Shown here in pieces: positions 24,017-35,110 of a stretch of DNA of 64,000 nucleotides. The DNA lies in contig VWPU01012722.1 in NCBI GenBank assembly GCA_013398955.1, positions 95,767-159,766 of the forward strand, written 5' to 3'. The notes under the pieces were generated by a model. That model had not been told where the DNA came from. It searched no databases and was given only the letters and a program-made list of their open reading frames with translations. The position numbers were made by a program, and so were the translations under genes. Source of the DNA: Callaeas wilsoni (lineage: Eukaryota > Chordata > Aves > Passeriformes > Callaeidae). Each line of letters begins with the position of its first letter. The first letter of the stretch is position 1.

Positions 24017-26938
24017 GCGTGGTGAAAGCAGGACTATCTGAGTTGCCCTAGTGGCCTGGGGGTCCGTATCCACCTCTGATCAGGTTCAGATGTAGGTTTT
24101 GTACAGGCATTGATACCTGAGCCATATAAGCCTCAAGACTATTTCTGCCTTGAATATGGGGCCGGAGAAAGTGGGTGTCTGTGCCCACACCTGCACTCCC
24201 CCTGAGACAAGGTAGACGGAGAGAGCCAAGGATGCCCTTTCATCCTGACAGGTAGGCTAACCACTGCCAGGCATCAGCCAGCACTGCAATGTGGTACAAC
24301 AGGCAAGTAAGAGCAACCCTCCCTAAAATGATGAAATAGCACAATACAGCTGCCAACACAGAGTTTGCAAGTCCCATTACAGAGATGGAAAAACACTGGT
24401 AGAGAGGAACCAAGTAAGCCATACTTTAGGTACTTGGCACACCAAGTAACCGTCACTTGGAGGAATCATCTCCAGTTGACACACTTGTGCAGTGGGAACT
24501 AGAGTTCTGAACAGGAAATCATGCAGAGAGCCAGAGCAAAAGCAAAAGTTTTTCCTTCCAAGCAGCTTTGACACGTGAATGTGGGTGCTACTGGAGTGGG
24601 ACACCTTCAGTCCACAGCTCACTCTGCCTACCAGAGCCAGTGCAGGCAAGGAGGGTGGCAGAAGACGTGAGCAGCGGGGCTCAAGTGTCAAGCCACCTGC
24701 CCTCACTTGCTTTCATCCCTAGATTTAAGTCACTCTCCCATTACACATCCTTCAGTAGCCAGTGAAGCCAAAACACCATCCCAAAACATGCAGGTGTGCT
24801 TGCCAGAGGAAGGGAAGGTATTGCAGGCATTGCCACGAGGCAGTGGGGTGTGCGCTAAGTGACAGCAGCAATACCTCCACTGCCCTTCCCTGGGGCTGAA
24901 GAGATCATCTTCAGTTCCCAAAGCTGGCACTGAGACAGCCCAGACCCCTGCCCCAGCTCTGCCCCTCGTGTCAGATGACCCCACCACACTGCAGTGCCAC
25001 CCAGTAGCTTGGCCATGTCCTGGCTCCTGCCACCGCCTCAGCAGCACATCCAGGCACAGCCGCAGCCAATGGTGAATAGCGGCTGTAAAGCAGGGATGTT
25101 CACGGACTCAGGCTTTAAGTTCTGTCCCTAAAATGAATTGGAAGCATCTGGCTGTTTTGCTGTTGGTGGGTAATGATGCAGCCCCGTCACAAGCCCAGAT
25201 GTGATTCTACATTCCTGCAGCTGTTCTGGTGGGAGTTTTAACACCCGAAACATCTGCTATTGGGAATCAGAGGCATGATACTTACATGATCTTTTAGGGC
25301 TGTTATTTTTGTATGTTTGCAATTTTGTTTTTTCCTTTCCTTTGGAAAATACATTCTATTTATGTAACATCTCTTTCTGTTCATCCGGTAGTGACCACTC
25401 CCCCTGCAAGGGTATCCCCACGTAAGGTTGTTCTGCACGTCTGCACGTCTGCAGCATTGTGCATGAAACACAGCAGATTCACGTGTCACGAATGAGGTTT
25501 ATGGGGGCTGAAGATGCAGAACATTATGGTCTGTCATGTAAATATATATGTAGGGAACTGCTAAAATGAAGTCATTACTGTCTGCTCCATAAATATGTAT
25601 CTAGACCATCTTAATAATACAGAAATGTCCATCTATCAGGTAATTACATTCTTAGCCTGTGGGAGAAAAGGCTGTTTTGACATTCGGTAGTTACTTGAAT
25701 CCATTCAAAAAAAATAAATCATCAAGGCAAAAGAGATGAGAAGCCCATACCATGACTTTACAAGGACAATAAAGGGAAGATGAAAGCTTTCAGGAGAAAG
25801 TGAATTCTGAGCTGTGGGGAGGTGGTGAAGCTGTATAATGCTCAGACTTATCTACTAAATTTTGTAGGGGAGAAAAATCTCAGTCCGACTGGGACTTCTA
25901 AATACCAGGATTAATCTTGAAGTGAAAGTTCATTATTATATTACTCAAACCCATTAGAAACAGATTTTCTAATGGAAATGCTGACTTTGCACTGTAACAC
26001 GAGCAGTCGATATTATAATTTCTTATTTCCTGTTACCATGGACAGTTAATACACTGGAAAGAAACAGAGGACCTGGAAAATTTATACAAGAAACTGTGTT
26101 ATGCCATTTCTTACCATGCTGTTAATTACAGTTTGGTTCTCACTGCGTGACTTGGCGCAAGTTCACAGGCCCCTGCATCTGGAAGTCATCCCTTGACCTC
26201 CAGCTTCAGGAAGTTATTCCTACACCTCTTAGGTGCTGCAGAAGATGTGCTACCCCACCAAGTCGTCTGTGTGCTGATCAACACCCACGAAAGCAATAAT
26301 CATCGTGCCTCTGGTCCTCATGTTATCGTAGAGAAGCGAGGGCAGGGAGGCCATGGTCAGGGTCGCAGGGCTGGTGGGAGGGTCCATCTGCACAGAACTG
26401 GCAGGCAGCACAAAACCCAAGGCAGAGAGGAAAAAAGCCAAAATAAGTGGTAAGAGAAGTTGGGGACACCAAGGGCAAAGTGGCAGGGGCAGCAAAAGCA
26501 TGGGGGAAAATGTCAGGGATTGAGAAAATTGAAAGGTTGGTCAGAAAAGGAGGGAAGGAAGACAGTCTGGAAAACTGCTGCCCTCAGAAACATTGCCTTA
26601 TTCATGTACTGCACGGTGGGGCTGTCTGGAGGAGAGCCACTTCTGGACAGGGTAAGGGCTCCTGGGACAAACTGGGGAGTCTTGAATTATCCTCCCCAGC
26701 ACAGGGAAGCAATGAGGTAATGGAGCTGAAGAGGGAGACAGGGGAGTGGAGGGAAAGGCACATCAAAGACAACAAGCAGAAATATTATCTTCTTTTGCAG
26801 TATGGGAGGAAGCCTCTATTTCACTTTTCCTTGTTTTCTTTGGATTGTTTTCAAGCGAGGCACCCTGGGTTGCGTGCTACCTCTCAAGCAAAGAAACTCC
26901 AGCAAAGCAAGCCCGGCTCCTCACTTTGGCATCTCAGT
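24017..26938. other. Non-coding, GC-richer sequence after the candidate terminal exon
   Basis: 24.5-25.1 kb is GC-richer, so chance frames run on both strands. None has a domain. No repeat recognised. Confidence 0.5.
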
Positions 26939-27340
26939 CAGCAGTAATTTATATTGCTGTTCCTCCTTAATAAAATCCATCGTGCACTCCAAAAGAGTAA
27001 CTAGGACACTTAGTTTTTATTCCACATGCATCTCATTTGTCTTCAGCAGGTTCTTCCATAATCTCATCATTATTGCAATCACCCTCTGAGGACAGCTGAC
27101 TTGCATTAATCAGCTAGGCCTCTCATCCCTCACTAGATTCTTTACAGTTTTACTGTGCCCTTGGGCATCCTAACTTTACTTGAAAAATTAATAAACCTCC
27201 CCTCTCTTATCTTACCTTATTAATGTCTGTCTTTGTAACCCATTATCCCTGCATCTCTTCAGTGACCATTTGAGGATGTGGTTACCACCAAAGGATTGTG
27301 CCCTGGTGAGGCAGCACATGAGAGTGCCCTACATAATTGA
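26939..27340 (+). repeat. Copy A of an unidentified ~400-bp direct repeat
   Basis: This stretch aligns along its whole length with 31636-32034. Shared blocks include TCCTCCTTAATAA, AGTAACTAGGACAC, TTCCACATGCATCTCAT, AGCAGGTTCTTCCAT, AATCTCATCATTATT, GACTTGCATTAATCAG and TCTTACCTTATTAAT. By eye, identity is about three quarters to four fifths with several small indels. Copy A runs into a poly(A)/GA-rich tract. Neither copy codes for protein. Whether this is an old LTR pair, a local duplication or two copies of an unknown dispersed repeat is open. Confidence 0.75.
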
Positions 27341-27416
27341 AAAAAAAAAAAAAAGAAAAAAAAAGAAGAGGGGGGGAGGTGATGAAAGAAAGAAAGAAGG
27401 AAAAGGACCATGAAAA
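27340..27416 (+). repeat. Poly(A) plus GA-rich low-complexity tract
   Basis: A15, G, A9, then GA-rich sequence with (GAAA)n near the end, directly at the 3' border of repeat copy A. It may be a retroposition tail that later expanded, or a simple repeat that happens to lie there. Confidence 0.7.
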
Positions 27417-30400
27417 CTTTCAACCAACAGTACTGTTTACAAGAGAGAATAAAAATATGGGAGATGCTAAGAACACAGTATAGACTATTCAGATTCTTCA
27501 AAGAGTTCCTTTTTGCCTTATTCCTCATGTCATGTAAGCAGCCCCTTGTCCTGCAGTCCCCTCATGCATACCCCAGCTCCAACCCATCCCTTCCTGCTCC
27601 CCTTCCCTCTGACACATCCTATTAAACCCGACGCGCTCATTTTGGATGTTTTGAAATCCTGGTACATTAATCACTTGTGTTTGCACACACTTTATGTGGG
27701 TTGTTGGTCATGGTCTGTAGTTATACTGGCTGTCTCCCTTGCTTACTTAAAAGTACAATCCAATTGAAAATAAAGATTTTGCAGGTTTGCTCATTTCACA
27801 CAGCGATAGCAGCTGGTAAGTGTCTTTTGCAATTCATCAGAGGCCTCCCAGACCACCTGCTCTTGGCATCCTGCAAACAGCTGGCTCTGTGTAAGTACCA
27901 TAAGCTATTATCTTACTCAATAAATAATGAAATAAAGGAAGAAAGCAGGACAAAACCACGTCTTTGTAAATAACATACATTCATGACTAGCCATTTCTCC
28001 TGTTTGGGAGATAAAGAAAATCAAGTTAGGTTCCTTTGCTGGCTTTAGCAGTACCTTAGCATAGAAGATGGAGATAAATCAACACCAATACATAGGGCTC
28101 TGTATTTTCTTTCTTTCTTTCTTTTTGAAACCTGCTCTATTTCTGGAAAGGCCATAGGGAGCTTTTATGAAACTTCAGCTAATGTCACCAGATGTCCCAC
28201 TATTGAGAGGTGACTCTTGGTCTTTGAAAGACTGCCCCACTTAGATTTTTTTTGAAATGAACTTTTGTCCTCTCTTTCTGGTCCCAAGAGTAGATACAAG
28301 GTCACTTTCTCCTTCCCAATGCTCTGCTGCCCATGAGGCGGCTGCCAGGTGTCCTCCAGGCTGAGGGAAGAGCTGCCAGCTTGTCCATCAGGAGACAGGC
28401 TGGAGCTAAGGTCAGAAGGGCCATGAGCCACTGGAGCTGGAGCATGAAACACATCCCTGTGGCTGGGAAGCAGCTTCAGAGGTGAGAAGGAGGAAGTAGA
28501 TGACAGGGGAAACAGTGCCAAAGTATTCCCTCTGAAGACAAATAAAGGTTTTAATAGGAAAATGCTGCATTTTGGGCACAAAGCCTGTATCTCATAAGGA
28601 TTTTTATTTTTTAATCTATGAATTCTGTGAGGCGCATCTAACAGATTTCTTGTGCTGCAAACAAAGGCAATAAATAAATGCAATCTGTTGCATGAATGAT
28701 TTATAGCAACACAATTTAAATTTAGGGTCTGATTTATCTTATTTTTTTAAATGGCCTCCTGTTTTATGTTTGCCATAAACTGAGGATGCGAGAGGTGGCA
28801 GTCGGAGACTTGACTGCCGGAGCAGTGGAGAAAACTGGGAAGTTCAGAGTCTGCCACAGTTTGCAGACACAGAGCCACTCTTTCTCCCACAGAGGAAAGC
28901 CTTGCTCTGCAGGTTGCCTCATTCCCTTTAATGGCAGTCCTCCTGTAGGAAGGTATTAATCACTGCAAGAAAAGATGTCTGACCCCAGATCCTGCTACTG
29001 CAGGTGAGGATTGGGAGAGGAGTATTTAAAAGCCTACTTTTAACATCCTGTAGAAAAACCATATATATTTACTTTTAGTGGTTTTCAGAACAATTGTTTT
29101 CTCCTTCTTGTCTTGCAACCACCCTATGATATTTGCTACTGAAACTGCAGACCAAAGTATCATTCCCTCTCCTGAAATGAGATAGAGCAGCTGGCTTCAA
29201 AAGTGGGGTGGAAGGGAAGGATCCCTGGTTTAATCCCATCTGTCCCAGGCAGCACGGCTGCACTGGCACTGGGATATTTCAGTTTGCTGCCATCATAGGT
29301 CAGTGGTGAGTTAATACCTTCCTGATGTGGCACACAGCCAGGAGGGGGGTGAGGCAGGTACTCTGCCTCAGAGAGACGTCTCTGATGGGCCCCTTAAAAT
29401 CCTGTGACTGACAGGGCCATGCCATGCACTTCTAATGAAATGTTTAAATATCCCGGGAAGCGTGGCAAATGTTCATGACATCCCTGCAAGTTTTTCTGTT
29501 TCACGGCAACCTTCCTGCCCTTTCTGGTCTCTCCCTCCTCTTGTTTTCAAGAGCAGTCAACTCCAGAGACCAACTCACATGTAAACATGAGATACAATAA
29601 AAACAGCCAAGCAGTGACCTCTTCTTTTAAGAGATGCTGGGGACAAACAGCCACAAAGAGAAGTCTCAAAAAAAAACCCCGGTGTGAACAGCACCAGTGG
29701 CTGGTTTCTGCTAATGCCTTTCTGGACTGATTTCCAAGCCTGCGACACGGCAGATTATCTCTTTGGACCATTGCTATTCCAGCAGCAGGGCAGCTCATTC
29801 AGGGAGCATAGTCTTACGGAGGGAACGACTCACCCCGGCCTCTGCAGGAGTGTTTTCCTGTTAAAATGGGAGCAAAGGAGCAATGGGCTTTGACAAGTGA
29901 CATGCAGTTAGGCTGCTTTGGTGGATCTGGTGAGGTCTCAGGAGAAAAATAGCAGGATGGGTGGCAGCGCTTCTGTGGATGTCAATGGGATCTGCAGAGG
30001 GTGGAGAGAAAGATCTAAGTCAATCTCAGATACTGAATGTTTTGTGGCTCCTCTCCTGTGGCATTTATGTACTTTTACCACAATGGAGATGAATCCTGTC
30101 CTACTGAACAGTATGTAGTGCCTTATGCTTGCACTGAGCTGGAGCCTGAAGCAAAAGCCTAGACCTAAATGTTCCTCCATTCTGTGTATGGGGTTTTCTT
30201 TATGCCCTGTAATCTTGCAGCTTTTTCTCTTTTTGCCACTAAGCATTTTCTGAAACTTGTGGCTAGAAGCTATAGTTTTTATGATATTTTTAGTACACTG
30301 CATGGTTATTTAAAGTGCACCTTATAAAACTGCAGTCCTCAGCCAGCTCCCTATAAACTGGTTCTGTTTTACATCAGCCAGCTTCAAACCTTCCTTGCCA

Positions 30401-31635
30401 TTTTTCACCCTCCCCTTTTAATAACAAGGCAATCTATAGCAACCATTTCTCTTGCATGTGGTGATGCAGCCTACTCAGAATTCAAGACAGGAGGCTTTTA
30501 CTTTCCTTTATTATTTCACCAAGACTAAAATCCTCCAGATACTATTTTCATTTTTAAGAGCAGCCTGGGTAAACACTGAAGATGGAATTAAGAATTTTGC
30601 TCTTGACAGAAAGGAGCTTGAATAAAGTGAACATGTGATATAGCATAACCTAGCCAGGAATTGAAAAAAACGCTAGTGATTCATTATGAGCACAGGCTCG
30701 GTCTATCATAACTTCATAACTCAGGCTCCAAACATCCTGAAACATATGGGCAGTTCAGATCTCATTTCTGATCTGGCCAAATCTGTGGTCAAACTGGTTT
30801 TTCAATATTAATTTTGAGGAGTTTGGCCTTGCAGCCGGTAGGTTTTATTTTTCTACAGAAAACAATGATGGGCATTGCCCAGAGAGTATGAGCTTTGGTT
30901 TGCATCTGCCTTTCAACAGCAAGGATATTTCTTTGAGAGTTAAGTGAACTACCATAAGACCTGAAAAACCACATTTTTCCTGGTGATGTTGACTGCTTCT
31001 TTTTCCATCAGGACGGAACTATACTAAGTGTCCTCTCCTGTATCATACTGATGTCTCTAATTTAGATCTTAAAATACTTCTGTTGGAGACTGCCTAGAAT
31101 ACCCAGCCAAGAGCAGAGCACCACTGCAGCAGGCACATTGGCATATATATGTAATAAGAAACTTAATGCTGTGAAAAAATACCCATCAGTGAATCCCATT
31201 CATCACTTGTGCACCAACCTCAGTGGGACTTGTTTTCTGCTTGGATGGGGAACACATGCTTTCAAAACCTCATTAGAGACAAGACTGGGGATGCCAGAAA
31301 GAAAGTATTTTTAGTCTATTATGGTTATTGTTGTTATTTTGTTTCAGTGTTATTTTTGCTGAGGGAATGGAGTATCAAACTCTCACTTGTGGAAGTTCCT
31401 GCCAGTCTCTTCTGAATATCATATTCCACTCCAGACCTTCAGTGCTTGCTTGCCTTTCTCCGAGTATCGTCATGCACAAGGCAACATGTTTTTCAAGCTG
31501 CCTGCATCTGCCATTGAAACTCCCATACTTTAGTTAAAAACTAAAAGTAAATGGAGGATATGGAGTATCAATGGGAGGTAGCACTCAAGCTGATGGTGCA
31601 GCAGTGTTAATTACACAATACTTTTATTGAGCAAT
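27417..31635. other. Non-coding interval between the two direct repeats
   Basis: About 4.2 kb. I looked for retroviral gag, protease, RT or integrase residues that a provirus interior would show and saw none. The longest frame (minus, 28165-28683, 172 codons) is low in recognisable features. Contains the (TTTC)n tract. Confidence 0.45.
28105..28125 (+). repeat. (TTTC)n microsatellite
   Basis: TTTTCTTTCTTTCTTTCTTT, about five units, not adjoining any recognised element. Confidence 0.85.
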
Positions 31636-32034
31636 TCAGTGGTAATTCTTACTGCTATTCCTCCTTAATAAGATCCATTGTGCACCATAAAATAGTAACT
31701 AGGACACAGTTTGTATTCCACATGCATCTCATATCTCTTTAGCAGGTTCTTCCATATCCATAATCTCATCATTATTACTATTACCCTCAGAAGACAGTTG
31801 ACTTGCATTAATCAGACAGGCTGCCATTCCCTTGCCAGATTTTCTGCAGTTTTATTGTGCTTTTGGACATTTTAATTAACTTGAAAAATTAATTAAAAAT
31901 CTTACCTTATTAATATCTCCTACCTTCCCCCTACTCAGTAATCTATTATCACTGTTTATCGTCACTGACCATTCAATTCCAGAATGGTCTTGTAATGGGA
32001 GAGCACACCAGAATGCCCAGGTAATGCTGAAATG
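31636..32034 (+). repeat. Copy B of the unidentified ~400-bp direct repeat
   Basis: Same orientation as copy A, 4.7 kb downstream. Relative to A it has an extra ATATCC at 31755-31760 and lacks several bases after AGGACAC. The end lines up with A at GAATGCCCAGGTAATGCTGAAA, but no poly(A) run follows. Flanks on either side do not match those of copy A. Confidence 0.75.
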
Positions 32035-33239
32035 ATGGGGTGACTCTGAGACATCTTAAAGTGTTCGATTTTGTCTTTTACTTAAAATACACGTGACTGT
32101 CAGAGAAGCGAAACCAAACAGCTACAGCTCATTAAAGACAATTCCAATTCCTTCCCACTCACAATCCAGCTTAAATGATCAGATCTTTCTTCCGTGCTTG
32201 TACAGTTGGTTGGAGATTGCCAAAGAATGGATTGAAGGAAATGAAACGAAAGCCAACTCATTTAGAGATGCCATGACACATCCCTGAAACATGGTCACCA
32301 ACCATAATAGTTACAATTTTACAATGTTCTTTATGAAAAAAGAAAATTAAACAGCTATAGGAATTAATAAGGAGTCCATGGAAATTACTCCTAGAACATA
32401 TGCTGTTTAATAGAGAAAAAAACCTTTCTACTGGTATTTTTAAAATAAGCTACAGAACTCTGTAAAGAACAGTTGCCTCAACATGAAATTCTTTAGGGGA
32501 GTTTAAAATTCACAAGAGGCTGCAATTCTTGGTACAGAAAATAAAGTGCTTGTCAGAAAGGGTATTTTTCATACATTTTTGTCTTTTGTGCCACACTCCC
32601 ATCAATTGCCCAGCACTATTAATATGATTAAATCATGATTACACTGGCATGCGCAGTTCCACTGGGCCAGCTAGACTAACAGCAAAGAGCACACCATGCC
32701 ACAAGGGTACACAGGCTTGTCCTCAGCACTTCTGTTTGAGGTGCCAGCTGGGATCTCACCTCAGCTCTTCAGCTCATACACAGGGTGATGCCCAGACTGA
32801 AAGATTTGGAAATAAACCAGCAGATTTTTGATTCATTGCAACATTATTTTGAATTGTCTCCTTTTAGTGACCATCCAACCATATGTCAGCCACTACAAAT
32901 TACCTCAGCTTTAAAACTTACCCAATTTTGTATCCTGATTTTTTGTTAAGAAGGGCCAAGACACACCTGAGCCAGTTCCTCAGGTTTTAAGAACAGGAGT
33001 CCTCAAGCTGCTGAAGTGATAGACGATCAGTTACCTTGGAAGAGCTCATCTCCCTTTTCCCTGGGAAGGAAAAAGACAGCACCTATTACTGTAGTCATCC
33101 ACACAGAGTCATCTATAGGGAAAATTAAGAAACAAAGCCAGGTTCCTGCAAACATTACTTGTGATGCTGAACATCTTCCACAAAGAAATGGGGCCTGCTC
33201 AAAACCTGGCGAGATTCAAGCTTTGCTTTCCTAACAGTG

Positions 33240-33365
33240 AGGGAAGCTTGTCCCATGGTAAAAGCCTTTGGCTCATGGCTTAGGAGATGTGGGTTAAATT
33301 CCACTCATGGGTAACCTGTGCATGCAAATAATTTAGATATTGCCTGTCATGTTGCTCGCCTGTAG
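33240..33365 (+). mobile_element. tRNA-derived SINE fossil (MIR-like)
   Basis: GGTAAAAGCCTTTGGCTCAT, then GGCTTAGGAGATGTGGGTTA and AATTCCACTCATGGG, follows the tRNA-related head of MIR-type SINEs (GGTTAGAGC..., TCAGGAGACCTGGGTTCAA, TTCCCAGCTC). GGGTTAAATTCC is a recognisable relic of the RNA polymerase III B box. The core domain is only weakly visible to about 33365. It does not fold as an intact tRNA. Confidence 0.45.
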
Positions 33366-34530
33366 TCAGAGCCATGTAAGCAGCTATAACTAACACTACT
33401 GCTCAAGGGGAAAAGTGAACTGATTATTGAAAATTTAAACCAAAAAGAAGTCAATTGTTCCCAACAGATAAAATATAAATATTCTGAGCAAGCACAGCAC
33501 ACCTGCAGCTCCTCCCAAACAGGACAGTTCCAAGAGCTCTCCATAAATGAGAATGATCCAAGAAAGAGATACTCAAATTGCCTGTGGTCTTAGTCATTCC
33601 AAGAACAAAGAATTTGGTTTTTAATTGCTGTCACAGTTTCACACACAAAAGCTTTCACCCACTTTTCATCCAAGTAAATACTCATTTTATCAGAAGACAA
33701 AGGAGTGACCAGTATGGCTCAATTCCTAACAAAAAGCACTTTGAGGTAGTTTAAAGCCACACATCCTACCACAGCCAGGAGAGAGGCTTCTGAATTATTT
33801 AGTAACCTTAGGCCTTTCAAAAGGAGAAGAAACTCATTGCCCGGTTTCATGGGACTTAGATGAAGTTGTGTGGGTAGGAGTATTAGATATTTATTCACCA
33901 TGGACTTTGATAAATAATTTACGGTTCAACTGCGACTAATAAGTTCGCTGAATGGGAAAATCTCTGCAGTAAGCAAAAAGAAATGTTTCCTCTGTCAACT
34001 GCCCAGGTGAGGAGCCAAACTCATCAAGGGAAACACAGGCTGCATTTTGTAAAAATCAGCCATCCAGCCAGAAAACTTCATGGCAGTGGACAAAAGTATT
34101 TTCATCATAGTTACCATTATGGACTCAATCTTACCTGGCGTATGGTAAAATACAAGAATTATTAATATAAGCCTGGACCACTGGATCAGGTGGGGCCTCT
34201 GCCCGGTACCACAATGCTCCCCATAGAGAGGAGTCAGAGAGACAAAGAAAGTGTCTTGTTCTTACACTGAGCAAGCGAAAAACGTGTGAATCCTTCTGCT
34301 CCAAATCCAGTCAGAGCACTTTCAGCCATGAGTGCGGAAGGGAAGGGAGTTCTTCACTAATGCTGCTAAACGTACGGAGACGGAATTTATGCGCAGTCCT
34401 AAACAGTGTATCTTTCTCGTTCCTTTTAAATAGATGGCCCAGACGCCTTCCTTAAACCCCGTATCCCGCTCTCCTTTTGAACTAACCCCATTTATACTCT
34501 CAGTTGCCTGTGCACATTGTCAAGCAATAG

Positions 34531-34545
34531 TGACATCAAGTGGCC
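34531..34545 (-). promoter_or_regulatory. Weak CTCF-like motif
   Basis: Minus strand GGCCACTTGATGTCA: two departures from the CTCF core. It is similar to the stretch at 44392. Confidence 0.2.
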
Positions 34546-34861
34546 TGATCGCCAGCATTTTTGTTTCCCTGCTCATCCCGAGGGCAGATATTGATCGTCA
34601 TCAATCCTTTGTGTAAACACATCTGAAATAAATCCGGTATCAGACATTTATCCTGTGGAGGGTATTGCTCATCAACTTGATTTAAGTTATGTTTATATGT
34701 GAGTAAAGTGTGATTTACAAGAGACCTTCCAACTTTTCACTGTATGGTAGTTTAAAAGTTCTCTATCAGAAATATACCTGTATAATCCTGACAGTAAGAA
34801 GATTAAGAGCCGCCCTCTCTCATCTGATATATAGCACAGGTAGAGCAATGCAGCAGGAATG

Positions 34862-35110
34862 AGGATTATTTATTGTTTGTATTTCATGAGTGCCTAGTAT
34901 CCACCAGCAGAGATCAGGGCTATGTTGTGCTAGACACTGCAAACACATGAGGAAAAATGTTCCAGCACCAAGAGACCTTGGAGTCTCCCCTATGAGAAAT
35001 GAAAAGGGCAGAAGCAGTCAGAAGGTGGGAAAGCACAAAACTATGAAGAGTCAAAAGCAACATAGTAGTGTAGTCCTGCCCCAACAGCTTCTGAGGAACA
35101 AGGAGGCATA
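34862..35110 (-). mobile_element. Ancient amniote retroposon fossil, minus orientation
   Basis: ATTATTTATTGTTTGTATTT, then GTGCCTAG and TTGTGCTAGACACTGCAAAC match, in reverse orientation, the 3' end of an old amniote retroposon that I recall as abundant in turtles and crocodilians (tail AGCGCCTAGCACAATGGGG ... CAATAATAAAT). The AT-rich tail is at the left. Similarity fades past about 35050. Family assignment is from memory of the pattern. Confidence 0.5.

Noticed and set aside
24240..24422. 60-codon hydrophobic minus-strand frame resembling a membrane peptide
   Set aside because: Overlapped by other frames on the same strand and without a family resemblance; probably chance.
26447..26947. 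166-codon plus-strand frame
   Set aside because: It overlaps another open frame on the same strand, has no domain, and ends inside the direct repeat; its length comes from a stop-poor GA-rich stretch.
28165..28683. 172-codon minus-strand frame
   Set aside because: No domain, repeat or splice context; a mixed, low-information sequence typical of a chance frame.
27417..31635. Proviral interior between the direct repeats
   Set aside because: No retroviral protein motif, primer-binding site or clear polypurine tract could be read; kept only as one explanation for the repeat pair.
33270..33320. Possible tRNA gene
   Set aside because: Only a B-box relic; the A-box spacing and acceptor stem are absent, so it is a SINE head.
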